NCBI GenBank assembly: GCA_013396915.1
Contig: VWZL01001940.1
Location: 585,034-649,033, forward strand
Source: Stercorarius parasiticus
Taxonomy: Eukaryota; Chordata; Aves; Charadriiformes; Stercorariidae
Direction of reading: 5' to 3'
DNA: 64,000 nucleotides
The notes under the pieces are model-generated. The model did no database searches and was not told the origin of the DNA. It was given only the letters and a program-made list of their open reading frames with translations. The translations under genes were made by a program, and so were the position numbers. Positions 40,801 to 49,385 of this stretch are shown here, piece after piece. Each line of letters starts with the position of its first letter. The first letter of the stretch is position 1.

Positions 40801-43395
40801 AAAGCACTCTACAAGACTATCAGTAGCATTCATTTTATTTACCATCGTGTCAGGCTATGGCTCATCTCAATTTCTCTCCACAGCAATTCTATATCAATTC
40901 CCATATCACTGATGGAAATGTTGATCATCATCAGTCCTCTTACACATCCCCACAGACCCCATTTAATTAGGATTCACTATCAACAATGCCAAGACTTGTC
41001 AGTGAACTCGAGAGTAGCTGAAGAGACCTCCTGTCCCCTGATGTACTTTCTTCATAAACCATAAAACAGACTAGAGAACTCTGCTTGTAATACAGCCATT
41101 GCAGAACACCGGCGTTTTGGAGGAGGTTCCCATCTTTTGAAAGGAAGGGGGATTGAATCAGACTCTCCTGCAGTGGCAAATCAATTCCTAACAGCTGGCT
41201 GAATACATTAGAGCTATAAAGTTATTTCTACCGATCAATCTATTTCTAGTCTCAAAAAGAAGAAAAGGAGCTACTTTCAGCAGGATTTGTTTTTCACAGT
41301 TCGTTTTTAAGTAATGCCAGGAATAGACAGGAATAACTGATACCTTTCAGTAGTGTCAGCTCAAATTGACACAAGAGAAAGCAATGACCAACCAGCTCAC
41401 TCTTACCCTGTTCTCTCATTCCCTGCACAGCTGCCCTCTCCCCTCTCCCCATCTGATGGAGTTTTCCTGCCACCCAAAGGTGCCCTCAGCCACCTCTCCC
41501 AATGCTCCTTTAGTTTTTTTACTACTACTAGATGCTGAATTTTACAACTCCATCCCTCTATATCAATTAGGAGCCTGGGAGATATTTTGTGTGTCACATA
41601 TGGCACAAGAGCATCATACTTCTCTCCCCAAAACACCATGAAATATTTATTAGTTTTTTTCTGTATCTTTTTTGGAAGGTAAATCGCTGAAGAGTCTACA
41701 CTCTTACTAAAATTTTGAGTCTTTTGAGACATTTCTTCTTCCCCCTCTTATATTCATATTGTCATCCACAACTTTATTGTACCAGCAACAATCAACTGCC
41801 ACCTATTTTTTATTTATCATACTACATTTTTAATTATCTCTTAGGTTTGTGACATCTTCTTAGTAGATATTATATCCCTTTTATGCTCTATAATACCCTT
41901 GCATATATTTGTGCCAATTGCCACAGAATATTCAGTCACAGATTATTTTACTCAATTCCACCCATCTTCAACTCCTTTTCCTCCTCCATTTTCTCGTTCC
42001 TTCCCAAGAAGCCTGTTTCCTATCAGACAGGAGTTAAATGTTCCAAAGCTGAGATGAGATTCAAAAGACTCAGGCTTGAGAGGCAGCTACAGGAATCCTG
42101 TGTCACAGACGACCTGTGAACAGTCGTTCCTTTTGGTGGAGGCAGCAGTTTCTTGCTCTTATACCCTTTTAGAGGTTTCTAGCTGTAGATAATTGTCAAA
42201 TATATCCCGCTCCTCATCAGTCTTATTTAGTTCAGCATCCAATAGCCAGCAGGGAGCAGATGAGACACCACTGGTAAGAGAGAAGGCAGACATGATCCTT
42301 GTAAAGCCCTTTTTATCTGTAGATCACAGTACCATCATCCTTCTGTAATTTAAGGGGCAACTTGCTCAGTGGAAAAACTGCCCCAGGGCAGAGCCCAGCC
42401 CTTTCATGACAGAGCCAGTTTGTGCACAACCTCTGCTGCCTTAATTTGCAAATGCCACTACGTCCTCACAAGTGTGTGAGAGCATCTTAGCCCTTGGGTC
42501 TAGGGGAAAACCAGGTATCAACTTAATAGTGCCACCACAGACAACTGCAGAGGAACAGGAATGCAAGATTCTTATTCTCAGTCCCAGAATCAGAAAGGAG
42601 GAAAAAAAAAAAGGTACAAGTACAAAGTCAAAAATAGCTCCTTTCAGCTCCCTCCCCCAAAAGCACTTAGGTTTAGTTACTGCATTCAAACAGCAGCCCT
42701 TTAATCAAGGAGTCCTACTTATTCATGAGGAGAACTGTAGCTAGACAAACCTTTCAAACACTAGTTCTGCCATCTGGCAGCAGCACTGAGACTTGTTCCC
42801 AGACACACACAGAGCACTGGTAATTGCCCTCACGTGGAATTCCAAGGCACTGCAATTGTTCTGGCATTTAAACCTCCATGGGCTCCAGATGTGGATTTTA
42901 TTTGTGTCTTTGTGGGAAAAAGGTACTACTAATTACCATATATTCCCCCCTCAAATACTTTTCAATTTGCTCTCCCCAATTATTTCTCTCATCTTCTACA
43001 GCACTAGCAGCAAAAACGCAGATCCTGTAGGCCCATGGATAAGTATCTTAAAGAATTCATACTAAGAAAGAAAGTGTGTCACATTCCTCCTGCTTTCCCT
43101 GTCTCCGTGGATTTGACACTCTGAGCAGCTGCCCAGTGGGCAACAAAACTCTCTAAGCGATTGCTTTGTAGGCTTTTCTTTTTTCAAATTAATTTCAAAT
43201 CATAATGGAAAGGTCACAGACATAACCTCTCTACTGAAAGCGGCAACTTCGCATTCTTGAAGCAATACATGTAAGGGAAGTGGGGGGATAAAAGCATTTG
43301 AAGAGACTTACATTTTGCTTCAGACAGATTCTGGTTAGGTGACCAGACCAGCATGCCGAGATTCTCTCTCTCCTGACTTCGCCTTGCGAGTTTGG
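1851..43395 (-). CDS. RCOR1: RCOR1 (CoREST), C-terminal 366 residues, ten exons, 5' part outside window
   Basis: CoREST is the nuclear scaffold that couples the histone demethylase LSD1 (KDM1A) to HDAC1/2 and to REST. Its SANT domains contact nucleosomal DNA. Ten minus-strand exons join in phase: 43395-43312, 22118-22066, 18050-17889, 15246-15128, 11486-11408, 7167-6973, 5993-5916, 5211-5154, 4611-4382 and 1892-1851, which totals 1100 coding bases including TGA. Numbering from the split Ala at the exon 2/3 border, residues 1-70 are the C-terminal half of ELM2, about 71-121 SANT1, about 122-260 the acidic and basic linker with the LSD1-binding coiled coil, about 262-313 SANT2, and 354-366 the tail. 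The ending VRYASAS and the motif [17 protein letters not shown] separate RCOR1 from RCOR2 and RCOR3 (family knowledge from memory). All borders are GT-AG and there are no internal stops, so the copy looks functional. Exons 1 and 2, with the low-complexity N-terminus, must lie beyond position 64000. Confidence 0.97.
1893..4381 (-). other. RCOR1 intron 11
   Basis: This is a 2.5 kb intron with donor gtaaat at 4381-4376. It holds a 29-bp tandem repeat at 3732-3798 and short A-runs near 2127 and 3161. I see no gene or recognisable transposon. Confidence 0.85.
3732..3798. repeat. 29-bp tandem repeat, 2.3 copies
   Basis: The unit begins tttaaacactctacagtctc and repeats at 3732 and 3761 without a mismatch. 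A partial third copy (tttaaacac) starts at 3790. It lies within RCOR1 intron 11. Perfect identity suggests a recent slippage or duplication event. Confidence 0.95.
4382..4611 (-). CDS. RCOR1: RCOR1 exon 11: most of SANT2 and acidic C-terminal segment
   Basis: This 230-nt exon has acceptor ttttag at 4617-4612 and donor gtaaat at 4381. It completes a split Ala codon (G|CA) and encodes residues 277-353. [17 protein letters not shown] and the following [13 protein letters not shown] form the second and third helices of the SANT2 domain, the DNA-contacting module of CoREST. The exon then runs into [14 protein letters not shown] and an acidic EEEDE end. It finishes on a whole codon. If intron 11 were retained, the frame would read four more residues (VNPI) and stop. 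Confidence 0.98.
4612..5153 (-). other. RCOR1 intron 10
   Basis: This 542-bp intron has donor gtacgg at 5153-5148. Apart from a G-run near 4984-4993 I see nothing notable in it. Confidence 0.85.
5154..5211 (-). CDS. RCOR1: RCOR1 exon 10: start of SANT2
   Basis: This 58-nt exon has acceptor ttctag at 5217-5212 and donor gtacgg. It begins in phase 0 and encodes residues 258-276, [19 protein letters not shown], plus the first base of a split Ala codon. The tryptophan and the TxxEQLLAV helix open the SANT2 fold. Compared with the human sequence as I remember it, this short exon has three changes (I to V, C to F, E to D), more per residue than its neighbours. Confidence 0.97.
5212..5915 (-). other. 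RCOR1 intron 9
   Basis: This 704-bp intron has donor gtagga at 5915-5910. It is AT-rich, and I see no repeat or gene in it. Confidence 0.85.
5916..5993 (-). CDS. RCOR1: RCOR1 exon 9: end of coiled-coil linker
   Basis: This 78-nt exon (26 whole codons, residues 232-257) has acceptor ttttcag at 6000-5994 and donor gtagga. It encodes [18 protein letters not shown] followed by IEQYRLPE. This is the distal part of the long linker helix that lies along the LSD1 tower domain, leading to SANT2. Both borders are phase 0, so skipping would keep frame. Gln replaces the Pro I recall before YRLPE in human. Confidence 0.97.
5994..6972 (-). other. RCOR1 intron 8
   Basis: This 979-bp AT-rich intron has donor gtatga at 6972-6967. 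I see no recognisable repeat or gene in it. Confidence 0.85.
6973..7167 (-). CDS. RCOR1: RCOR1 exon 8: LSD1-binding linker
   Basis: This 195-nt exon (65 whole codons, residues 167-231) has acceptor ttgccag at 7174-7168 and donor gtatga. It starts [20 protein letters not shown], passes through the basic stretch [20 protein letters not shown], and ends in the helix [17 protein letters not shown]. In the LSD1-CoREST structure this region wraps the LSD1 amine-oxidase domain and enters the tower coiled coil (family knowledge). The acceptor has a weak pyrimidine tract, and an old CR1 tail begins only about 26 bp upstream. Confidence 0.98.
7168..11407 (-). other. RCOR1 intron 7
   Basis: This 4.2 kb intron has donor gtataa at 11407-11402. 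It contains a CR1 3'-end remnant at 7193-7248. The rest is unremarkable unique-looking sequence. The small open frames (for example near 9473-10044) have no family resemblance. Confidence 0.85.
7193..7248 (+). mobile_element. CR1 LINE 3'-end remnant beside exon 8
   Basis: The segment aactaaatgatctttaatgg, then a tract with tcccttccaactcaaacc, and the terminal tgtgattctatga match the 3' untranslated end of avian CR1 elements. These typically finish with ATTCTRTG-type octamers. Only about 55 bp survive, in plus orientation, antisense to RCOR1. It lies 26-81 bp upstream of the exon 8 acceptor, overlapping the zone where the branch point is expected. Confidence 0.85.
11408..11486 (-). CDS. RCOR1: RCOR1 exon 7: acidic linker segment
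   Basis: This 79-nt exon has acceptor ttccag at 11492-11487 and donor gtataa. Its first T completes a split Ser (AG|T). It then encodes residues 141-166, [20 protein letters not shown] followed by KESKKE, the acidic segment after SANT1. It ends on a whole codon. Met and Glu differ from the Leu and Asp I recall in human, both conservative. Confidence 0.97.
11600..11670. repeat. G/T-rich low-complexity tract
   Basis: On the plus strand this is a run of T blocks with G clusters (ttttttagggggctggggtg and following ttttttggtttgggtttttt). The sense RCOR1 pre-mRNA would be A/C-rich here. Similar tracts recur in the window at 11965-12062, 22455-22510 and 44750-44812. Confidence 0.75.
11965..12062. 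repeat. G/T-rich tract with repeated G-runs
   Basis: The plus strand carries G-runs of 3-6 bases separated by T-rich spacers, including ggggttttttggttgttggg, then ttggggttttt, tggtgggg and ttttggggggtt. It is low complexity and has some potential for a long-loop G-quadruplex on the RCOR1 template strand. Confidence 0.8.
12117..12341. repeat. Two short trinucleotide runs
   Basis: About five ATA units lie at 12117-12132 and about five TTA units at 12325-12341, the latter followed by an A-rich stretch. These are ordinary intronic microsatellites. Confidence 0.8.
15128..15246 (-). CDS. RCOR1: RCOR1 exon 6: end of SANT1 and basic segment
   Basis: This 119-nt exon has acceptor tttacag at 15253-15247 and donor gtaggt. 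It begins in phase 0 and encodes residues 101-139: [20 protein letters not shown] completes SANT1. The following [19 protein letters not shown] is the basic stretch after it. The last two bases AG start a split Ser codon. The sequence appears identical to human RCOR1 as remembered. Confidence 0.98.
15247..17888 (-). other. RCOR1 intron 5
   Basis: This 2.6 kb intron has donor gtaagt at 17888-17883. I see no recognisable repeat or gene. The open frames near 16091-16370 and 16834-17362 lack any family signature. Confidence 0.85.
17889..18050 (-). CDS. RCOR1: RCOR1 exon 5: ELM2/SANT1 junction
   Basis: This 162-nt exon (54 whole codons, residues 47-100) has acceptor tttctag at 18057-18051 and donor gtaagt. 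[20 protein letters not shown] is the C-terminal helix of ELM2, the HDAC-recruiting module. [20 protein letters not shown] and [14 protein letters not shown] open SANT1. It appears identical to the human sequence I recall. Both ends are phase 0. Confidence 0.98.
18051..22065 (-). other. RCOR1 intron 4
   Basis: This 4.0 kb intron has donor gtaaca at 22065-22060. The stretch 19750-20250 is somewhat GC-rich with open frames on both strands. It shows no recognisable protein signature, and I treat these as chance. I see no recognisable repeat. Confidence 0.8.
22066..22118 (-). CDS. RCOR1: RCOR1 exon 4: ELM2 segment
   Basis: This 53-nt exon has acceptor tttttcag at 22126-22119 and donor gtaaca. 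TG completes a split Leu codon from exon 3 (T|TG). It then encodes residues 30-46, [17 protein letters not shown], an ELM2 segment that matches human RCOR1 as recalled. It ends in phase 0. Confidence 0.97.
22455..22510. repeat. G/T-rich low-complexity tract
   Basis: The plus strand repeats tttgttggttggttttggtt and continues gtttgggttttggttttttt. It is a simple tract near the 5' part (right-hand side) of exon 4, inside intron 3. Confidence 0.75.
30029..31418 (-). mobile_element. CR1 LINE, 5'-truncated, with frameshifts and an assembly duplication
   Basis: In minus orientation this encodes the C-terminal part of the CR1 reverse transcriptase in several broken frames. [17 protein letters not shown] and [11 protein letters not shown] (the FADD active-site motif) lie at 31376-31023. 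[14 protein letters not shown] and the [10 protein letters not shown] region lie at 30641-30258, and [13 protein letters not shown] lies near 30170. The 3' end at the left carries an octamer-like tcacagaatcacag. The 5' half, including the endonuclease, is missing. The right boundary is approximate. Frame breaks, lost residues (for example a missing Ser in [14 protein letters not shown]) and a 239-bp repeat around an N make it non-functional as assembled. Confidence 0.93.
30746..31224. repeat. Exact 239-bp direct repeat flanking a single N
   Basis: Positions 30746-30984 and 30986-31224 read identically, and the only base between them is the ambiguous N at 30985. The repeat lies wholly within the CR1 copy. 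An exact duplication abutting a one-base gap is typical of two contig ends that overlap but were not merged, so the true sequence probably has one copy. Confidence 0.95.
34665..34770. repeat. T/G-rich then A/C-rich imperfect inverted repeat
   Basis: The left half (gggtttgtgttttggtttgg plus a T-run) is roughly the reverse complement of the right half (an A-run, then accaaaaaaacctccacaca). They meet at ttaattaa near 34702-34709. The tract could fold into a long A/T-rich hairpin. It continues into further ccccaaaaaaacccc-type sequence. Confidence 0.7.
35600..35775. repeat. A/C-rich low-complexity region
   Basis: There are repeated A-runs of 6-12 bases separated by cc, ccc or cctc, with a more complex centre at 35660-35730. 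This is simple low-complexity DNA, and the open frame across it (Lys/Asn/Thr-rich) is compositional. Confidence 0.75.
38508..39568 (-). mobile_element. CR1 LINE, 5'-truncated, reverse transcriptase nearly open
   Basis: In minus orientation one frame runs from 39564 to the stop at 38596, broken only by TAA at 39021-39019. It contains [20 protein letters not shown], the active-site [37 protein letters not shown] and, near the end, [15 protein letters not shown], all typical of the CR1 ORF2 reverse transcriptase. The left end has agaatcaaagaatcatttag, the reverse complement of a CR1 octamer tail. The copy is cut off at the 5' side near 39568, so the endonuclease and the first reverse-transcriptase blocks are absent. 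Fewer breaks than in the copy at 30 kb suggest a younger insertion. Confidence 0.95.
39503..39562. repeat. 30-bp in-frame tandem duplication inside CR1
   Basis: Copies at 39503-39532 and 39533-39562 share cgccagctggatttaa and ccattgaccac, with two mismatches. In the CR1 frame this gives two copies of a ten-residue VVNG(L/V)KSSWR unit. Confidence 0.92.
40195..40980 (-). mobile_element. Old degraded CR1-like LINE relic
   Basis: The plus strand shows blurred versions of landmarks found in reverse-complement CR1: gagaatctatcacgtccctg, cagtctcttttcagtaagct, gcccattgcattggcatcag, and acacatccccacagacccca, in the order expected for a minus-oriented copy. No open frame survives. Boundaries are approximate, and the assignment rests on recalled consensus patterns. 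Confidence 0.55.
43312..43395 (-). CDS. RCOR1: RCOR1 exon 3: ELM2 segment, 5'-most exon in window
   Basis: This 84-nt exon has acceptor tctcttaag at 43404-43396 behind a long pyrimidine tract, and donor gtaagt at 43311-43306. CC completes a split Ala codon from exon 2. The exon then encodes residues 2-28, [20 protein letters not shown] followed by QNLSEAK, and ends with T of a split Leu. This is the middle of the ELM2 domain. Only one conservative change (D to E after SQER) is evident against the human sequence I recall. It is isolated by a 21 kb intron on one side and more than 20 kb on the other. Confidence 0.97.
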
Positions 43396-44749
43396 CTTAA
43401 GAGAAAACAGATACAAACCAAGTTACAGAGAAAGTCATTTCAGATGCAAAATGGATATAAAAGTGACTTATCACACATCTGCAGCTTTTAATCAAGATAT
43501 AAAACCCATCTGCAGAGTTAAAACCCCATCTTTCCATTCAGACCTGAGGCTCTTCCTTGTTTCTTCAATGCATCACCCCCTGTGTAACATGACAAGATAC
43601 CGCACACTCACTCTTTCATGCAGTACACTAAGAAGCATACATTAGATCTAAATTAAAAGTTAATTAATGTTTCTCTTCCAGCATACTTGATTATTTTTCT
43701 TCCAGCCATCGTTAAATGAAAGAGGGAGGAGATAGGCTCAGGCAGCAGGCTCCAAGCCCTTGACATCATGAGACCGTACTGTACAGCTAGATTAACACTC
43801 TGGGGTAGACACATGGATGAACCTCCCGGATTTCACCTCTGAGCGCCTCCTCCCCTGCCCCAGAGCCCTTCTGTGCCTCCATCCCCCAGGTCAGAATCAG
43901 GTGGCTCTGCTCAACCGCTCCAGAGAAATTCTTGTGCATTCACACCCACGCTGAGAAAGCAAGTCCGTTTTTAACCAACTTAACACCTGGCTAGCATGAG
44001 ACCTCTGAAAGTCTCGAGAGAAGAACCACCGCTGCATGTAGCTTGAAAGAGCAACCTCAAGCTAAGGTTCATTTCAACAGCGAGTTCTTGTGAATCTGCT
44101 GTTGTTCAGTCACAAGCAGTCAAAAGAGGAGAAGGACGAGAAGAGAAAGAAGCTTGCTCCGTTGAGTCAGCATGCACGCAGCCAGCTCAACTACCCACCC
44201 CGGCCAAGAGAAACTTGTACGTCTTGTTATGAACGATTGCCTACAGTACTACTTCCACTACAAAATGTCACATAACATTGAAATTTTATGCAATATTTCA
44301 ACACAATGCTATTTTCTCTGCGCTGTGCAATTAGAACACGTAACCACCACTTCATGAGGCATTAAACAAACAGGTCAGAAAAGATCTAGAAACACGAAAG
44401 ATGCAATGCCAGGATGCTGTCTCATGGCACAGGGTATGAAATCAGAACATCAGCTGCTCACACGTCTCTGCTGCAGCAGAAAGAGACCTGCCAGCACCCA
44501 GCTCCTGCTCATCTGAACACATCAGAAAGTTTAGTAATTACAATGCTATGAACACTCATGGTTTGGCTACTGTTTTTAACCTGAAATCTGCTCAGGTAAG
44601 AACAGCCAGGGTTTAGACGACAAAAATATTTTAGTACTAAATTTAAAGCATGAATAGCATGTATTAAGAATAACCAGTTGCCAGCAATACAGTTACATTG
44701 AGCTAACAATGTTTTTTCATGGCAAATGCTATGATTCTCTTTCACACAG

Positions 44750-44812
44750 TTTGGGGTTTTGGTTTCTTGTTTGTTGTTTTTTTGTTGTTGTTTTTTTTTG
44801 TTTTTTTTTAAA
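44750..44812. repeat. T/G-rich low-complexity tract
   Basis: The plus strand begins gtttggggttttggtttctt and continues as TTG and poly-T runs to about 44812. It is followed by several GGTTA motifs within an AT-rich stretch to 44865. Confidence 0.75.
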
Positions 44813-47800
44813 TAAGGTTAATGTACCAAGGTTATTAATAAGGTTAATATAATATGGTTAACATACAAGATATTTTGTCCACTGTACACATTCATTACTT
44901 CCTACATTAGGCAGCAAAACAGGAGTGAGAAGAGACAACAACAGCCTCTGCTGGCAAGAGATGGGGGGTGGAGACCAGGTCTATACACAGAAGACGAAGG
45001 GTGTCTCAATTTAAAATCATGACACTGAATTTAAAATTACAACTTCACGAATAAAAAAAAAAGTCTTGAAACTTTGGGGATTAAGTTTTAATTTCTCCCT
45101 CATTTCAAGTCTAGGTCAGGAATGTAAAGAAAGAGGCAACCTTAAGCCTCCCATTTATCAGTTTTTGCTCCTCACTCTCCCTATCCAGGATGGTTTGTCC
45201 TACTAAAGTCTAGCAGAGGGTTCAAAATGCAGAAAGTCTCCTCACTTTGCATTACCCTGAAAAGCATGTTCTCATCTCAAAAATACTGAAAGACAGAAAT
45301 CATCGGTCAGGTCTCCAGGACGTTAAACACTTTCCACCCAAATGCCAACGCACCCCCAGTAACCCACCGCAGTTCGGGAGGCAGATGCCCAAATTCTGCC
45401 AGCAAGGCTTAACACTAGGCAAATTTCCAGCGTGGCTTTACCACAGTCTCACTCGCTGAACTGGCAAAACCCACCTAACTCAGGAAAAGGGAAAAGTTTT
45501 CTCTCAGTTTACCAGGTTGAACCTCTTCCCTGACATATAAGGCGAATGTCCCAGCCTGGCTGTCCCTTTCAGGAGCAGAGCATCGCTAGGTCAGCTCACC
45601 CACAGTTAAGGTGGGTGAAGTTTCACCTCCCACAGTTAAAACCCCAAGTTACGCTCTGGGGCATTGGGGAGGGAGTGCCACAGCCTTCCTGGCTGTGAAC
45701 TGCAGTGAGCCCTGCGAGGTGACAACCAGTGCAGCAAGGTACTGTGGGACCTCATGGCACCCACACAGGGTTGGTGAAATGTGTTCCTCATCTTCCATTA
45801 CAGCTCCCCCCACCAAAGGCACCCAGGACCTCCCTTTGCAAAGGGAGTGCCTTGAATTAGGAGCTACCTCCTTCCAGTCCCACATCCCCTCCCTATGAGA
45901 TGGGGTAAACCAGTCCTTGGGCCTCACACCCAGAGCAAGAACCCCCTGTGGATGCTGGGCTTCATGCAATCTTCAGGAACCCCTTCTGCCCAGTTCCCCC
46001 AGCCCAGCTTCTTCCCCTCTGCCTCCCTCCAGCTTCTTGGTAGCAACAAAGGAGTGTGAAGCAGCACCGGTATCCTGCAGCATCTTTCCTGCTCTGCCTC
46101 TCCACCCAAGGCCACAGCTGTCCATCCTCAGCACTGGTTCCTCGACAGAGGCAGAGGCCAGTACAAGGCATGCAGTAGGGTTAAGTTAAAACTCATGCTT
46201 CTCTGCAAAGGACAGAAGCAACTAAAGGCCAACACACATAGAAGGGCAGGGGAGTGTGGGTGGATGTGTTCCTCAAACCTCCACAGAGGCCAAAACTCCC
46301 TCCCTAACATCACAAGTGACTTTGCCTGCCACTCAGCTCCAGCACCACATCCTCCCCATCACCCCTTCTTAAGCCCACAGCCCCCACATTTACTGTCCCC
46401 TGCACACCAGGCAGACACGACAGGCATTCTTCTGAATTCAGTGTTGATCCCATCATAAACACACACAGCTACATGATGTAGCAAAGAAGAGCTTAAGAGC
46501 TTGACCAGAATTTGAAAGCACATTGAAATGGGTATTTCAGAGCAAGAGCCACAAGAGGGGAAGAAGGGGCTGCTTCTGGACAAAGGATAACGGGGTGAAT
46601 TCAAACACTCTACACTTCAGTGACAAAGCTCAGAAGCTAACTTAATTTAATCCATTTATATTTCATATAAAAATAGCCCCATAAGGAAGGCAAGGGTTAC
46701 TCTTTTTCAGGGGAATAGATCGATTCAGGATCAATGGGGTTTGCTTGTTTAAGCAACTGCAGTTAAACCAGTGCAACTTGTGTTTAGAGAAGCTGTATAT
46801 TGGCAGATGAGATCATCTGACATTTCAGTTAATCCTGCACTTTCATCTAGGCTACCCACCAGGTATTTGTAAAGTCTCTGCCATAGCCATTAGCTCCTTA
46901 TCACAGCTGTTGTGGGAGCAAACACTTTGTAATCACTTTCCCACTGCTGACTCTCCGGCTTGTCCCAAGTTTAGGAAGAATCACGGATGCTTCCTCCAAC
47001 CCCAAGAGGAACACCCTCTACTGCAAGCAGCACCCCCTAAACTTTGTTCCAGTACCAGAATTCACGGGGGATGCAAGGTCCCATTGCCTTTCCCCAAGCA
47101 CAGATGCACAGCCCCAGGCATTTTTTCCACAGTGCTTCCCATCCCTGTCTTCGCACATCCCCCTAACATACCCCCACCCCATGAACCATATGCTGAAACA
47201 CAGGACGGAACTGATCCAAGTTAAAACTCACTCCGTAAAGAAAAAGGTTACTTTTAAAGTTTGTCCCATTTACAGATCTAGTTTACTGCACAAGCCAACA
47301 AGTTCAACTGGTACAAGTGAGGAGATGAGGCAGGGCAGGACATCGATATGCCAACAGTATCCTAAGAAGAAATTGGAGGGGCTTTTTTTTCCCCACCCCT
47401 GGAGCTATGAGGGCACATCTCAACACCAGCATGCAGCGGACCACATGGTGTGTAGGAATATATTGATTTGCACAGCAGAGACACCACCCCTGTTGGAGTT
47501 CCTATCGCTTCTGCCCTTAGGCTGAGGGTGTCCATCCGCAGTGGCTCCTGGGCTGCCCATGCTAAGGCACCAGCCGGGCACACACAAGAGCAGGGGATTG
47601 CAAGGACACGAAACCCTGACCTGCAGCAGCTACAGCTCTTCCCCAGCTTTTGGAAACCTGTTGCAAGACTGCCCTACAGAAAAACAAGAGAGATGTTTCA
47701 ACCAGCAGCAGCAGTCAGTTCAGATTCCAAGAGGCATTAGGCTGATTTAAAAAAAAAAAAAAAAAAATCTTGACTTGAGCCTTCAAAGCAAGTCTTTCCC

Positions 47801-48021
47801 CTGCTGTGAAGGTTACTACATGGGACAGCCTCACTCCCAAGCATCTGTCTGTGCAATTTTCACTTGCATACAGAAAGATATCGGTCCTGCTCTCCCACTA
47901 CCACTCATAGAGTTTAAAGCCTCAAGGGTAAAATCCACTTTAGACACCAAACCTGAGTGATCCCAGCTCATACAGGAAAAAAAAAAAAGAGTAAAGTGAG
48001 AGCAAAGATATTTTCTTGTCA

Positions 48022-48066
48022 ATAAAAAAAAAAACCAAACCCAACAACAACAAAACCCAAAACTCT
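48022..48066. repeat. A/C-rich low-complexity tract
   Basis: An A-run is followed by ccaaacccaacaacaacaaa. It is a simple-sequence tract and nothing else is visible. Confidence 0.7.
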
Positions 48067-49337
48067 TTAAAACCCATTCCCTTCCTCCTAGAGTCACACT
48101 CCTCTGCTGCATTTACTCCAAGTCAGAGAGCAAAGGGTTAACCCTGACAGGACCCTCTGCAGAAACAGAGGAGAAACGTGGAACTGGCAAGGAACTTAAA
48201 GGACACCAAGCCCTAAATACCCTTGAGTGCTCTAATGTGTCCATTACCTTAAACCCTGGGCTGGACCCCCTCCCTACACCAAGAAACATGCATGTATCCC
48301 CTAGCATCCGTGGAGTTCTTATGCGGATACTGTAACTTCATATTTTCTCTTAAGCAAACCAAAGTTGTACTGGTGCTGGAATCAGGACTGTATGAATAAG
48401 CTCAGTGTTGAACGTGCTGCAGAGTTTGTCATCATGAATACATTTGTGTTGACATGAAACCACAGATCTTTGTTCAGGCTCTCTCCGGAACATTGCAAGA
48501 GAGCCAAGGCATGCGCGTGTGCCCTGCAGGCTCCTCCGATACCATGCTCAGCAGAGTTGCTGCAAATTGACAACAAAGCGAGGCTGAAAGCAGCAAGTGT
48601 GCTTCTCTCCGCACCTCTACCAGGGTGCTGTGAAGTCAGGACACCTGGCAGGGAAAGGGAAACGTGCACATCTCCAAACAGAAACTACCAAAGGCCACCA
48701 CACTGCACATATGATGTCCCCACTACAGGTCAGAAAGTACCTTCCCCAACCTTCTGACCTCTCCCCAATTTCAAGTGAGCCACGGAGCAGCTGGCATCAG
48801 TACAGAAGGAAAGCCGTGCCTGGCAGGAATACCACTCCCTTCATCCCACCTGAATCTCCTTTTTGGAGAGATGAACTAAGAGCCTCTGAAGAGCTGTGTC
48901 AAAAGGCCAAAGGGTGAAGCTTGCACTTCACAGCTTGAATCCATCCAACACCTCACCACTTCTGAAGTGAGAGGAGGTCCTGCTCAGCCAGCATTGCTTT
49001 GCTCTCCTGACTCGTTCTCCCTGCCTCTCCCCCCTCATCCTGTGTTGACTCTGGCATTTATCCCTCCAAGGCAAGCACATTCACTAAGAGTAACCTGGCA
49101 AAATAGAAAGCAAACAGCATTTTCCCCAGTTATTAAATCAAATCAGCTGGCTGCAAGAGGAGACAAACAGCCGAGTGGGTGCACAGGGACCGGCAGGCCC
49201 GCATGGACAGGGGCCCCTCTGCCTTCACCCCAACGCAACAGTGCAGCAGCACCACTGCAGAAGAGAGAGGGAGGGAGGCTGTTTCCCCTTCCACCAGCAC
49301 CAACATGACGAATCAAAGCAGGAAATCAACCTGAGTT

Positions 49338-49385
49338 TAAAAAAAAAAAAAAACAAAAAAAAACAAAAAAAAAAACACAACAAAA
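49338..49385. repeat. Poly-A/CA low-complexity tract
   Basis: Three A-runs of 9-15 bases are separated by single C bases, followed by caca units. It has no transposon body in front of it that I can recognise. Confidence 0.75.

Larger units (their letters stand above)
22119..43311 (-). other. RCOR1 intron 3 (21 kb)
   Basis: This is the largest complete intron, with donor gtaagt at 43311-43306. It carries two clear CR1 insertions (30029-31418 and 38508-39568), an older CR1-like relic (40195-40980), an assembly N with flanking duplication at 30985, and A/C- or G/T-rich tracts at 22455-22510, 34665-34770 and 35600-35775. Elsewhere (22510-30028, 31420-34664, 35776-38507 and 40981-43311) I see only unique-looking intronic DNA. 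Open frames there have no family resemblance. Confidence 0.85.

Noticed and set aside
46721..46745. Minus-strand reading PIDPES near 46730 as a piece of exon 2
   Set aside because: The flanking codons do not match CoREST and there is no suitable splice donor.
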